From Gonapodya prolifera JEL478 (Eukaryota; Monoblepharomycota; Monoblepharidomycetes; Monoblepharidales; Gonapodyaceae), in the NCBI GenBank assembly GCA_001574975.1, contig KQ965824.1, positions 129,295 through 193,294 of the forward strand: 64,000 nt of DNA. Reading direction: 5' to 3'. The notes beneath the pieces are model-generated. The model had not been told where the DNA came from. It did not search any database and was given only the letters and a program-made list of their open reading frames with translations. Below, one piece after another: positions 32,966 to 44,398 of this stretch (positions are counted from its first letter, which is position 1; every line of letters starts with the position of its first letter). Both the position numbers and the translations under genes were made by a program.

Positions 32966-35900
32966 TCACTCCCCATCAACCTCATCATAACCCGCCATCC
33001 CGGGCAACATTCCCGACGACACGACCCCACCCTTCTTGCCTCCGCTCACTCCGCCCACCTGCCCACCGAGGCCTCCCGCCTGCGCCAGCGCCGTCTTCTT
33101 GGCCTCCTTCCGCCGCTTCCGCTTCTCGGCCTTCTTCTTCCTCTGCGCCTCCTTCTTCCGCTCCACTTCTGCCTCGTCCACCACACCCGTACCACCGCTC
33201 CGTATCTTCCCAACTAGCTGCGCAACGCCGAATCCTTGCGCCGGGGCAGCCTCTGCCGAAGTCGAGGAATCCGACGACACAGACGCGTTGGGAGAGGGTT
33301 CCCGCGACGCCATCTTCCGTGGGCGTGGCTTGATCGTAGGATTCGACCCGGGAACGGTGGGCCCGTCGTCTTCGTCACCGCTGCTCTCGTCCACATCCCG
33401 GACATCCTCGCGCAGCTCGCCATCCTCCACATCCTCAGCTTCAGCCCGCTTTCGTTTCTTTCCGGGAACTGTGAGGTCTGCAGTTCGGGTGTGAATATCC
33501 TAACAGTACCAATTCACAAACACTTGTCAGACAACACGAACAACATTTTAGTATCCACACAAAACCCACCTCTCGATTCTCCACAACCTCTGCCGCCTTC
33601 TTCGCCAACCCCTGCGCGACCCTCTCCCTCCGCGTCCACTCGTCCTCCTTGCCCTCTTTGGCCTTGACCTTCTTGACCTTACCCCGGTCGTACTCCGCAT
33701 CCCACTTATCCGGGCGGGAGACCTTGTCAGGCTTGTACCGGTCCAGAACCGCCGAGTCCCGCTCTAGTGTCGCACCGCGGTCCAAATCGTCCCAGCTGGG
33801 CACGGCCTCACCGAACACAAGCTGCGTCGCCAGTTCGCGCGTGGTGGGAAACGCAGAACGTAGGGCACCGTTGAGCCCGTTGGCTTCACCGGGGCGTTTG
33901 CCGAGGGTGGACTTCTCCTCGCGCTTGATCACCTCATCCAGGGCGGCGCGTTTGGTGTGGTCACCAGCATCCCAGACCACCGCGGGGCCTTCCGGAAGTC
34001 GTTTCGGCAGTACTGCGGGAGTAGGCTCGCCCTCGTCCTCCTTGGGCTTCTTTGCCACCCGCGTCTCATCCTCCTCAGACTCGTAATCCGTGACGATCCA
34101 TCGCCCGTGCCCTGCCGCAGTGGCAACCAGATCCGGATTCTCCGCGTTACCCTCCACCTCTGCCCGCTTCCGTTTACGAGATTCCGCCGTGGGGGACGCA
34201 GGAGGCGTCAACGGATGCCGCTCCTTGTTCGCCGGCGTTGCAGACACCGGTTTGCTCACCGGAACCGCGGCCGACACGCCGTTCGTGGGAGCCGCAGAAT
34301 CCTTGCCGTCCTTCTCTTTCTCGGCCGCTTTCTTGGCCACCAACTCCGCCGGGATCTTAGGCCCGTACACCTTCTTCGCTGTAGGGAGGTCGGGGCCGTA
34401 CACCTTCTTCGGTCCGTCTTTGATGACCTCCGGGAGGTGTACCTTCTTGCCATTGACAGCGCCCTCGCCAGGTGCAGACACCTTGCCACCGTTTGCTATG
34501 CCAGACACTTTGCCGAGGGCCTTGCTCGCCCCACCGCCGACATCGATTCGGGTGTAGACGAGCACGTACGCCTCGGCCTGCGCGACGGCGTCCCATCCGA
34601 GTTTTCGGACTTCGTCGTCGTCGTACCTGTCGCGACGGAGGGTGGGGCGGTGTTAGTCCTCTCTTCTGACGCCCATCGCGCCCCTTCTTCCCGGGCCACA
34701 AACTCCCAAGGCCCCCACTCCACAACACAAACACACCTATACCACACCCCACCCGCTGCTCTCAGTACCTCCCCAACCCCGCCCACAAGCTGCACCGGCG
34801 CGGCACCCCTTACATACGCTACATAATGGCCCGACCTTGTCGTCCGCCCAAAATGCGTCACGACCCCCGTCAGGGCGTACCACACCGGATCCCGCTTCCC
34901 GCGCGCGGGTGGAGACATGAAGGGGGCGATGTCGAGGAGGGGAGGAAAGGAGACCTTGTGCGTGAGTTTTTCGGGGGTGCGGGTGTAGGAGCCGTAACCC
35001 CCGCCCCCCCCGCCGAAGAGCCCCGGACCGAACCCGAACCGCTTCAAGTGTACACAAAGCACCCTGGGCGCGCCATGCAGCGTCACCCACTTCTCCGCGT
35101 CTCTTGCCACCTTACACTGCGGGCACTTCCACCTCTCGTCCCCCGTGAGTCGTTCCCTCTTTGTGAATTTCTCGAGCGCGCGGGCGAGGGTGGAGCAGTG
35201 GGAGATGTCAAGTGAAAGGTCCGAGAAGGGGTCGTAGGTCGGGGATGTGGCGCCACAGTGCAGGCAGGTGAGGAGGGAGCGGAGGTGGGAGGAGAAGAGG
35301 AGGGATGGGAGGGTTGTGGGGAGGTTGGCGTGTGGGATTCTGGGGAGCGTCAGAGTGGTCGGGCGGTCCAGTGGTCGAGAGGTGAGAGGTGAGACGTGAG
35401 ACGTGAGACGTGAGTGGTGAGAGGTGAAAGGTGAGAGGTGAGAGTGGATCAATACGGGTTGGTACACCGAGTCACCCAGCACGAAATGGCCCACAGAAGA
35501 CAAATGGTATGGTCAACACTTAACACCACGCAACCTCGCCCAAAAGAAGAACCTACTTCTCACCCCCCGCGGCGCTCTTCTGCATCGCTTCAACAAGATA
35601 ACGCAGGAACTCGTGCGCGTCTTCTTGCCGGCCGGGGCGGAAGTGGGGGGCGATCACTGTTGTGAGAAGAGGGGTGAGCGTGGTGTGAGGCGGGACAAGT
35701 TACATGAGTGGGTGCGATGAAATGAAACGGAGCAAGGTGCGCATTCGGCCTCCCGCAGAAACGGTCCTGGCGGAGAATAATTCGCCTCCGGCGGACGACT
35801 CCCCGGCGTACGTCCCTCAGACACTCACATTTAACTCTATCCGTCAACCCCCTGGGCTGCATCGGCCCCGTCATCCCCCCACCCCCACCCTGCTGTCCCT

Positions 35901-36737
35901 GCGGCCCCACCCCAACCATCCTGCTCACAATCCTCTCCATCTCACATACCACACACCAACCCCCCTTCCCACATTTCCCGGCCTCCTTCGCCGTCCTCCC
36001 ATGATGCCCCGACACGAGGTAGGCGCCCAGGGGCGGTGCGTGGGCAAGGACTTGGACGACGGAGTTGAGGAAGCAGGTGTTGCCCTGGTTGACGAGGGAG
36101 CGCAGGGGGCGCAGGGCGGTGGGCCAGGACGGGGGGATGGCGGAGGGGGGGAAGAGGTAGCGGGTGGGTGGGGGTGGGCCGGGGAGAGAGTTTGGGGGGG
36201 CTGGGAGGGGAGAGGGTGTGGTGAGTTGGGGTGGGTAGTGGGTGAGGGCGAGTGAGTGGTGTAGGAAGTCCCAGATAAGGAGGAGAATAGTGAAGGCGCG
36301 AACCGATAGGAGCAACACCAGTGCCACGTACCGTCCTCTCTGCTCTCCACCGTCCCCTTGACAGGTGGAGGTTCAGCCGACGGGTTCTTGAGGCTATCCA
36401 CCTTTGCCTTCCCTCCGCTCCCCCCCCCTCCCAACGCCTTCCCGACCTTCCCCACGCCCTCCTCCTCCACGCCATTGACAGCCCTGTACTTTCTCCTCAT
36501 GGCCTCGTACCCTCCATCATCTGACCCCGTCGCCTTCCTGAACGGAACCGAGCGCGAGAACACCGGATGCGTCTTCTCGACGCTGTCCCAGTCCGCTCCC
36601 TTCCCCACTACCTTCCCCGCCAGCGCCGCGTCGATTCCCCTCCCTCCACCCCCCGCCGTCTTCGTCGCGTCGCCTCCGCTGAGTGTCACTCTCACGTCGC
36701 CCGTCGTCGTCGTCAGTGTCGCCGTCGCCACCACCAT
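32966..36737 (-). CDS. Ubiquitin carboxyl-terminal hydrolase, USP36/USP42 type
   Basis: Six exons: 36737-36332, 36200-35829, 35656-35557, 35339-34737, 34626-33570 and 33499-32966. The sum is 3072 nt, giving 1023 residues. The Cys box is [17 protein letters not shown] (catalytic Cys about 178). [20 protein letters not shown] and [12 protein letters not shown] follow. A zinc-type CLHC..CPQC lies in the fingers. The His box is [10 protein letters not shown] (His about 464), then [12 protein letters not shown] and AYVLVYTR. The long C-terminal region has the USP36-like [14 protein letters not shown] stretch and many KRKR-type basic runs, as in nucleolar USP36. Expected role: removal of ubiquitin from nucleolar or chromatin substrates. 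The start at 36737 is the first Met consistent with composition; an upstream Met is possible. Confidence 0.9.
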
Positions 36738-37220
36738 CGCGGATTTGCGTGTGTCGAAGCGCGTGGAGTGTGGGTGGCGCAGTGGGGAGTGCAGACGTTC
36801 AGATGCCGGGCATGAGACGCTCGGACGTGTCCGCAGCATCAAGAGAAAACTTATCCATTTTCTGTAACCTTTATTGCAACAGCCTGCAATTACAGCAAGT
36901 TGCATTTTGAAGTGCCCTTTTTACTCTTCAATTTCTCCTATGGCGCTGTGTCATCATCCGTTGTCGGTATGCTGCTGAAGTCTCATCACTTACCACAACT
37001 CGCGCTCTTTTGTCTTATGGATGTGCCTTGCCTGAAAAGAGGGCAGTCTATGAGAAGCGACCTCCAGCTATTTTACCCCAGCTCCAAACACTTGTTCACT
37101 TCTGTCCAGTAATCAGAACCGCAATTCGAAGCCGAGTGGCGTTCCGGGCAAAGGCCACAACCCGTCATTCCACCCATGAGAGTGATGTGAGTGGCTGAAA
37201 ACGTTATGCTGAGAAGCACC
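36738..37220. other. Upstream region of the deubiquitinase gene
   Basis: About 480 bases. No gene or clear motif seen apart from the gene's own 5' flank. Confidence 0.4.
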
Positions 37221-39230
37221 TTCGCTTCAATTTCACGTTTCAACGCCTCAATCTGTGTAACGTTCGTGGCGAGAAACGATTTCTACTTTTTGTCTCGCGT
37301 CTGTTCTTTCACTCGTGAATGAGGAAGACTTCCAATGAGAAACCCTCTTTTGTACGGGACCGGAATCACATCGCACATATAGCATGTTCGATACTATGAT
37401 CTGCGCGTGCTCCCGCTCAAGCTGCGAATTGTATTGATTTTCTCTCGTGGCATCTTTTCGCCTTGTGAATAAGTGATGGGCTCCTTTGAGAATATCTGTT
37501 ACCTTCCGTAGTTTTGAACTGCATGCGACGTGCACTCGACAATACACCCTCCCTGCAACCTCTCTTCTCAAGAATTATAGACTTTTTCAACTCATTCGCT
37601 AACGTCCGACACTTGTTATTTCCAAAACAACTAATGTAATCATCCCCAAAGATGACATGACGTACACTTACTCCATGTTTTGTCTCGCGAGTCCAAACTC
37701 CAAGCTGCAGTTGTTTAAGAACACAGTTGGCTTGCTTTTCTTCTGGGAGATGTCCTGAAGTTGCTCCAGTCAATTTATCGATGAAGGACTTCTTCCAAGT
37801 TACACTGGAAGACGAATGATCAACGGTCCAAACTCTCTCCAACTAGCGTACAACTAGCATGATAAATTACTTTGTGATTGCGGTTGGACACTTTGCCCGA
37901 CTTCTATTCTCTATCCCATGCCGCGGTGTCGTCACTCTGTTTTGGAGAAGTTGAAAGCGTCACCACATCACCACCGCAAGATGCGCTCTCCATCCTGATG
38001 CCCGGTCGTGTGATTGTTGCAAGAAAGCGGTCAATTATTTTGTCTCACGGACCCGCCTCACTGGAATGGAGAACGGTAATCGTTGAGAATAAAAGACGCC
38101 GACGTCGTTTCACCTCAAACGTAAGGACATCACAGCTGTTTGCAGGCCCACACAGCCCTGTCACTTTTATGCACGTTCGCGTTTCAAAATTCCTTTTGCG
38201 TTTCGTGGCTGTGGCTCACCTCGTGAATAGGAGAAAACTGCCAATGGGAAACAGAAATCATCCGATCGTGACATAAAGAGCAACCACCCATCGCTTTGAG
38301 GTTTCATCACCTCAATTTGCTCACACTCATGTTTTAATTGGGAGAAGTAATTCTACCTTTTGCCTCATGACGTTTCTTCCCTTTGCAAACGGGAGAAGGC
38401 TTCCTTAGAGCATGCAAAATCTAGACCACGCGAACCCGTGTAAGCAATTGGGCGCACAGCGTTAGTTTTTTTGCAGATAAACTTTTGTCCCACTTGTTTC
38501 CCTCCACGCACGTGTTATGCCAAAATGAATCCGTGGGAGTGGGCACCGGGCAGTGACTGGGGCGACGAATAACTTTCTCCAAAGCACCTCAATCTGCACA
38601 TGTTCAAGTTCACGTTCACACTGATGAAAGCACCTCACTTTTTTTTTCATGACTGCCCTTTCATTGTGAATGGTGGAGGGATTCCAATGAGAAGTGAAAC
38701 GTCATCACTCACGATAAGCGCACGCTGCCTTCAAATTTCACGCCCCAATCTACTCCATGTTGACTCCCAAGTTGAAAAATGTTTTTATTTTGGTCTCATG
38801 GACGACCTTCTTCTTGTGAAGAGATGACTAATCCAAAGACATCCCTTTCTTTGAAGCACAACATCAGCGTAAGGAGCACACGTTGCCTCGAAGTTTCAAC
38901 ACCTTAACGTATGCATGTCAATGTGCAAGTTAGGGTTGACATTGGTTTGCTTGTCTCGCGGATTAACTTCGCCTTGTGAATAGGGAGACACCTCAATGTG
39001 CTCACGTTCAGGTTCAGGTTGGAAGGCGTGATCTGCATTTTGTCTCATGGCGGTTCTTCAGCTTTTGTTTGCGGGAAGCCCTCCAGTGAGAACAGCAGTC
39101 GTACGGCATTCTCGCGTGATACACTGCACACATCTGTGACCACCCGTGAACAGGCAACCAAACAACCCAAACTGCAAGTTCAAGTCAATGTGAAATTCAT
39201 CCCAAAACTCTCCTCCCATACACAAAACAC
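37221..39230. repeat. Degenerate tandem/dispersed repeat array
   Basis: A diverged unit recurs in the same orientation at least seven times. Its core is TTTTGTCTCATGGC, about 10 variable bases, then CTTGTGAATAGGGAG and TTCCAATGAGAA. It is preceded by a block like CACCTCAATCTGCTCA..GTTCAAGTT. Core copies lie near 37288, 37437, 38027, 38193, 38365, 38647, 38793, 38957 and 39043. Adjacent copies at the right end are about 80-165 bases apart. No ORF covers the array. It may be a satellite-like repeat or a decayed transposon. Confidence 0.6.
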
Positions 39231-39783
39231 ATAATGTAATCATCCCCATTAATGACGTGTTCACCCAACGTTGCAACATGTTAGTTTATTCACGTTACAG
39301 TTCATGAAGGCATTGTACTATTTGACCCATGTTTGTCGATCCTCTCCTGAGAGAGGGAAGCCATCCTTGGGGAATGTTATAAAATCATGAATTGTGATGC
39401 CAGGTAAACCCCTGTGAACAAGCTGCCAAGCTTCCCCACTTCGTGGTTTCAATTCTGACAAACGTAAGAGCATTCATCTTTTTCTTTTTGTGCACATGCC
39501 TTTTCATGAAAGTGCCTGATTAACCCATCCAAAACAGTCCAAGGATTTTGCACGTCACCATACCTGCTGCGTTTTTCTTGGGTTGAAGCATGGATCTGAC
39601 GTTTTAAACTGAAGGACGCTCATTGTGTGCTTTACTGGGACATGTGATTTTTGATGGTCTGAAACAATTAATTTTGAAGACACTCGGCGCGTGAGCACTC
39701 TGTTATCATTTATTAAAGCTTCTTTCTATCATATGCCTAAAATTTTATATTAGTAAATTTCATTGATTTGCAAGAAACGAATG
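39231..39783. other. AT-rich spacer before the tRNA gene
   Basis: About 550 bases with no ORF or repeat I can identify. Confidence 0.4.
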
Positions 39784-39854
39784 GCGCCGATAGTTAAACG
39801 GTAGAACAGCCGCTTCCCAAGCGGCAGACTCGGGTTCGACTCCCGGTCGGCGCA
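39784..39854 (+). tRNA. tRNA-Gly (anticodon CCC)
   Basis: The 71-nt sequence folds as a standard cloverleaf. The acceptor stem GCGCCGA pairs with TCGGCGC, with A as discriminator. The anticodon stem GCCGC pairs with GCGGC around the loop TTCCCAA (anticodon CCC). The T arm is CGGG TTCGACT CCCG. There is no intron. It decodes GGG. It stands alone in a repeat-rich region. Confidence 0.95.
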
Positions 39855-41803
39855 TATTGAGTGAGCCTTTTATGGTACTAGCTGCACAAATTTTTGCGTT
39901 AATACTCACGAATTGATTCCCCAATATACAGGCGACCAAATGACAGCTTTTATTTGAGTTCTTGGGTAGTGTGTTTGGTACGTAGTCTGTACCCCAAACA
40001 TGACTACAACAGCAATTCAACCGCACGTCTTTGATTGAGCTAATGCTGTCAGTTTGCTTTTAGAATCAAGTTTCTTTGTCTTATTTTGATTCGTAACGTG
40101 GGCATAGAGTACAAGCAACAAAAAAGGTTGTGTTTGCGATGTCAAAAATGAGATTTGGTCCGTGGCAGCCTCTTACCCGCCTACGGGAACGGGCAGCCAA
40201 TACTGAAACCCCTTTGCAACGGTCTTGTGTGGCAGTGACACACTGACACGCATTTATTTGCTGGCGTATGCGGATTGAGGCAAACTACTTCCAATAGGCA
40301 CTCTGTCGGGCCTCGAGGGTGGTGCGATACATGGGGCGGGGATGGTACACGGAGGTGGTCGAGGATACCCGCGAAGTGGTGACGTAGGGCGGCGGTGCGG
40401 AGTTGGGTGCGAGGCCTGTGCCTGGCAGAGGATCTGTGCGGGGGTGAGGAAGACGGGAGTGTGAGTTTGGCAGGCAGGTTGACTGCAGACGAGCTGCACA
40501 CTGCACGTACCTGAAGGTCCGACTCACTTTCCCTGCCCGACGTTGCCTTCACTTTCCGAGAGACGTCATCGTTGGTAGCGCTCTATAGAGCTCTATGCCA
40601 CACAGTCCTTACCACCGTTTTTGGGCGACTCGGCGTGCAGAATATCAAGGAGGCTGGGGGAGCGCCGGAGCGCGTGGTGATGGCCCCCGGCCACCGGTGG
40701 ATTCACTCTATGCTTTGGACGCCTCTTCTTTTTATCTCTTACTGGCATATCTTTCAACCCCTTCAAGCTACACCTGCATTACACTCCTTCCGCGCTCACC
40801 CCACTGCTGGTCCCAAAGTGACTCCGGACCCCAACTCCACGCAAGCCGTCACACACGCCTCTTCTCACTCGATCGAGCTGCTATAACGGCCTCCTACCTG
40901 AGACACAGCCACTCACCTTTTCGTGCTCGTGTCTTTACGTTCCCTCTTCCACCTCTTCCAATCCGTCATTCACAGTGCATGTCCTCCAGAAGAAGTCACC
41001 ATCCATCACCTCCCTCCACCGTCTTCAATCTCTTCCCAGCCTAGCCCTGCGACAGTTCACAGTGAGCTGACTTCGTCGCTCGGCGCTCCAGACTCAGCCC
41101 TCTCTTCGCTTTTCCGCTATCGGTGCAACACGAGATCCAGTACACACATTATAGCGCCCGGAGTCGAATTTGGTGCAGAGTGACGTTGCGACAGCTATGC
41201 AACGCGCTAGGGCGAAGGAAAGAAGTTGATCGGAAGATGCTGCTGTGAAAGCGTGAACTGGCTGGGACACTCCCAAGTGATCTGGGGGAAGCGGGAAAAG
41301 GATGGTGGCAGTTGTGAGTGGAACTCGTCGGAAGAAGTCTTTTTAGCGAACACCACGTCACCCAGCAAACCAGCGAGAATGGAGCGTTCTTTCGTATGCA
41401 GTAAATAGCAGCTGACACTCATATTATACTCACTGCATATAATATCACGGACTGCTCAGAGGCCACGGCTGCATTCGCCACGTCCGTAAGCAAACCTGGC
41501 GCAGTCGCTTACAGCCTTTCAAGATCCTTTCTACACCGTAATTGTGCGACGTGAGTTGAAGCAAACCTTGCTTGCTGTTTGTTGCGCCGCTCGGAGATAT
41601 ACGGCAAAACACCGTCAGGGGTTTTTCGAACCATGCCGACGGAACAACCCCATAGCCACGGGATAGTGTCTGCCATGCTGCCCGCGTTCCACTGCTGCAC
41701 TTCCACGCTTCCCCCCTTCTGAATCCCCGCTGGAGTCTCCCGCCGACGCTATCCGAACCACCTCAGACGATTCGAAACCAACTCGCACAGGAGAGCGCGT
41801 AAC
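39855..41803. other. Intergenic region, one weak small gene candidate
   Basis: About 1.9 kb. Apart from the minus-strand candidate at 40285-40569 described separately, ORFs here look like chance. It includes the upstream region of the Cys-rich gene at 41804. Confidence 0.4.
40285..40569 (-). CDS. Possible small unrecognised protein
   Basis: The frame ending at 40285 is protein-like at its C-terminus (SAPPPYVTTSRVSSTTSVYH, then MYRTTLEARQSAYWK). An ATG at 40569 followed by a short first exon (MTSLG) could join it through a 43-nt intron, giving about 80 residues. Alternative splice sites exist (donor GTACGT after CAG near 40511, acceptor CGCACAG near 40440) but leave the phase unresolved. Family unknown. 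Confidence 0.25.
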
Positions 41804-43523
41804 ATGTTTAGGTGGACTTGCCTGCTCCAGTCCATTGTGATCGCCCTTCTGTTCTTGCGATTTCAGGTCGCCATCGCTGCTGGTATGCCTTCATCGCCCA
41901 TTTCTGAATCTCTTCATGCCATCAATGTCTCTCGCTGACACATCAACTCACGCCACACAGCAACCATCAACAGATATTACCTGCATTCCAGGCTGCTACA
42001 CCAACTCAAACAGACAATGCTCCAAATGCCCCCGCGGCGCATTCTCCAACACCACAAACGTCCCAGCATGCACACCCTGCCCTGCCGGATACTTCGCGGG
42101 CAAGGAAGGAACCTCTTCTTGCTCTCCGTGCTCTCCAGGATCGAGCTCGTCTCCTGGCTCCAGTAGCTGCGTCAAATGCTCTCCTGGCTCCTGCGCTGCA
42201 ACCACGGGACAGCTATGTACCCCTTGTCCCGGCGGCAAGTACTCCTCCGTCACGGCTCCACCACCTGCACTCAATGCCCCGCTAGTTCTATTTCATCTAT
42301 CGGATCCTCGAGCTGCACACCATACCCCGCCGGAACATACGACTTATCCCTCCCCGGGTCGATCCCCGGCGGCCTCTTCTGCTCCCCCTGCCCCGTGGGG
42401 TCCTTCTCACTCCAAGGCGTCACATCGTGCACCAAATGCCCAGTCGGCACCTTCTCTGGCTCCCGTTCCGGCGCATGCACGCCCTGCCCCGTCGGGACAT
42501 ACAACTCCCTCATGGGCTCCCCAACATGCCCCGACTGCCCGAATGGAAAGTACAACACCACACCAGGCTCCACGCTCTGCACGTCCTGCAGCACAGGTTT
42601 CGTACCAAACACCAACCGCTCCGGATGCGTGCCCAAATGCGCCGCCGGGTCGTATAATTACGTGGTGGGGGGGATCGTCGACCTGTGCGTCCCTTGCACT
42701 CCAGGGACCTTTTCTCTCACGGGAGCATCGCAGTGTACCGCATGCCCCGCTGGATCCTTTTCCTCCATCGCCGCCTCAACCTGCGCACCATGCCCCCTTG
42801 GAACCTACGGCACCGCGCCCGGATCCTCCACATGCACGCCGTGCCCAGCGGGTGCGTTTTCTGGCGCGCAGGGAAAAACCAAGTGTGACCAATGTCCCAT
42901 GGGGACGTTTGCGAGTTCGGGAGCGGCGCAGTGCCGCAAGTGTCCCGAAGGCAGTTCGGCGGGATCGGGGAGTAGCGGTTGTGTGCGTTCGGGAGGACGG
43001 GAGTTTGACGCGACGAACGGGGTGTGTTTTGTGAGGTGAGCCAGTTGGGTGTTGTGGGTGCCCGTCAAGATTTCTCTTGCTCACCTCTCCCCGCTATCGT
43101 TGGAACAGAACGACCACGCGCACGACATCTTCCACCAAGACAGCTAGGTGAGTGACTCCTTATTTGCTCGTGGCCACATACTTGAACCAGACGAGTAATT
43201 TCGATCTGTCCTAACCGCACAATTCAGCCCACGGACCGCCTCCTCACAGACCTCGACCACTTCCACGTCTCGGGCTGTCGGAAAAACAACAAGGTATGTG
43301 TGCGAGTGTTTCAAAGCACTTGAGTAGTACTTTGGTGCACGCCTCATCAGTCTCTTCAAGGACAACCGAAAGCGAAACGAGCACCAGCACCGGCACCGCT
43401 TCCGTAGATGACACGGTCAGCACGACGACGGCGACATCTGCTTCACTCGCGCCAGAGACCCTCACAACCGTCGCAACGTCTCCATCCTCGCATTTCGAGA
43501 CAACGGAGATGATCAACTTTTAA
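41804..43523 (+). CDS. Secreted Cys-rich protein with GCC2/GCC3 (ephrin-receptor-like) repeats (N)
   Basis: Exon 1 (41804-41882) encodes a signal peptide (FRWTCLLQSIVIALLFL). From 41974 to 43035 follow about fifteen repeats of the form CxxCPxGxxSxxxGSxxCxxCP, as in GCC2_GCC3 or ephrin-receptor-like domains. Small exons at 43109-43147 and 43228-43293 and a last one from about 43328 add a Ser/Thr-rich stretch ending at TAA 43521-43523. Near 42255 the frame changes by one. Either one base is missing, which restores a perfect repeat unit, or a 47-nt intron (42239-42285) keeps frame but deletes a unit. Likely extracellular or wall-associated. The C-terminus may continue into the module array directly downstream. 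Confidence 0.72.
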
Positions 43524-43538
43524 TCGCTTGGTAACCAG

Positions 43539-44398
43539 GGTTCCCTGGCGGTATCAATGCCCAAAAGCGTACATGCGACACCATCTACGCTTCGTTTACG
43601 TCTGGTGCAACTATGCAGGCGGAAGATTTTAACGATTGGGACTCATGGTGAGTAGCAGCCTTTGGGGTGTACCTTTTGCAATCGTTAAACTTTATATGCT
43701 GCGTATCGCACCTCTCTGCGATGGTAGGAAATGCAAGACATGTGAGTTGGGATGTCATGGCGTTGGAGTTCTTTCAACGTCATGTTTTGATCTGAGTGAT
43801 GATCTTCGCGTTACAGGGCTCCCTGGTGGAATAGGGCAGCGACGTTCTTGTGGCACAATTTTCTCAGCTTACTTTGCTGGGTCTCAAATGTCAGCAGAAG
43901 ATTTAGCTGACTGGGAGGCTTGGTAAATTTTCCTCGAGATTGACCGTACACAATGCATGGTTTTGACCAACGCGTTGCACCTCAATAGGTCATGCAACAC
44001 TTGTACGTTTCATTTTACTGACTTGTGGTGTTATTTTATCTCAGCGCTTCCCTCTACGGCTCTTGTTCCCATTCTCCACGGCATCAATCCTCTCAGGGTG
44101 GCCTCAAGGAATCGGGCGCACACGCTCGTGTGACAGCATATACAACGACTACAAGAGCGGTGTGGGTTTAATTTGGAGAGATTATAGTGATTGGGAAAGC
44201 TGGTGCGTTTTTTGAAGTTCATATGGCCTGTAGCCGCAACATAACCCAATATCTCAAATTTCCGCTTTGTCGACAGGGAGTGCTACAAATGTGAGCGTAT
44301 GGCAACTAAATTTCGGGTGTCAGGTGCTCATAGCGTCTTCTCTGGCAGGGTTTTCGAAAGGAATTGACGGGAAGAAAGGCGCTCTTCAAGGGAACTGA
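43539..44398 (+). CDS. Array of tandem W/C-rich exon modules with 14-nt micro-exons
   Basis: Long exons 43539-43647, 43817-43922 and 44097-44202 alternate with 14-nt exons 43728-43741, 43989-44002 and 44277-44290. A last exon, 44349-44398, ends in TGA. All junctions are GT-AG and keep phase. Each long exon encodes about 35 residues of the form (F/L/W)PxGIxxxRxCxxIxxxxxxG, then about seven residues, then DWxxW (for example FPGGINAQKRTC and EDFNDWDSW). Each micro-exon adds WxCx(T/K)W, read across its splice sites. The final exon begins FSKGIDG and stops. No start codon or 5' exon is found. The array begins 15 nt after the stop of the Cys-rich gene and may belong to it, but no donor of the right phase is visible. 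I do not recognise the domain. Confidence 0.62.

Noticed and set aside
33957-34826. Plus-strand ORF of 289 codons
   Set aside because: Antisense to exons of the deubiquitinase; composition is Arg/Leu-skewed and no domain is visible.
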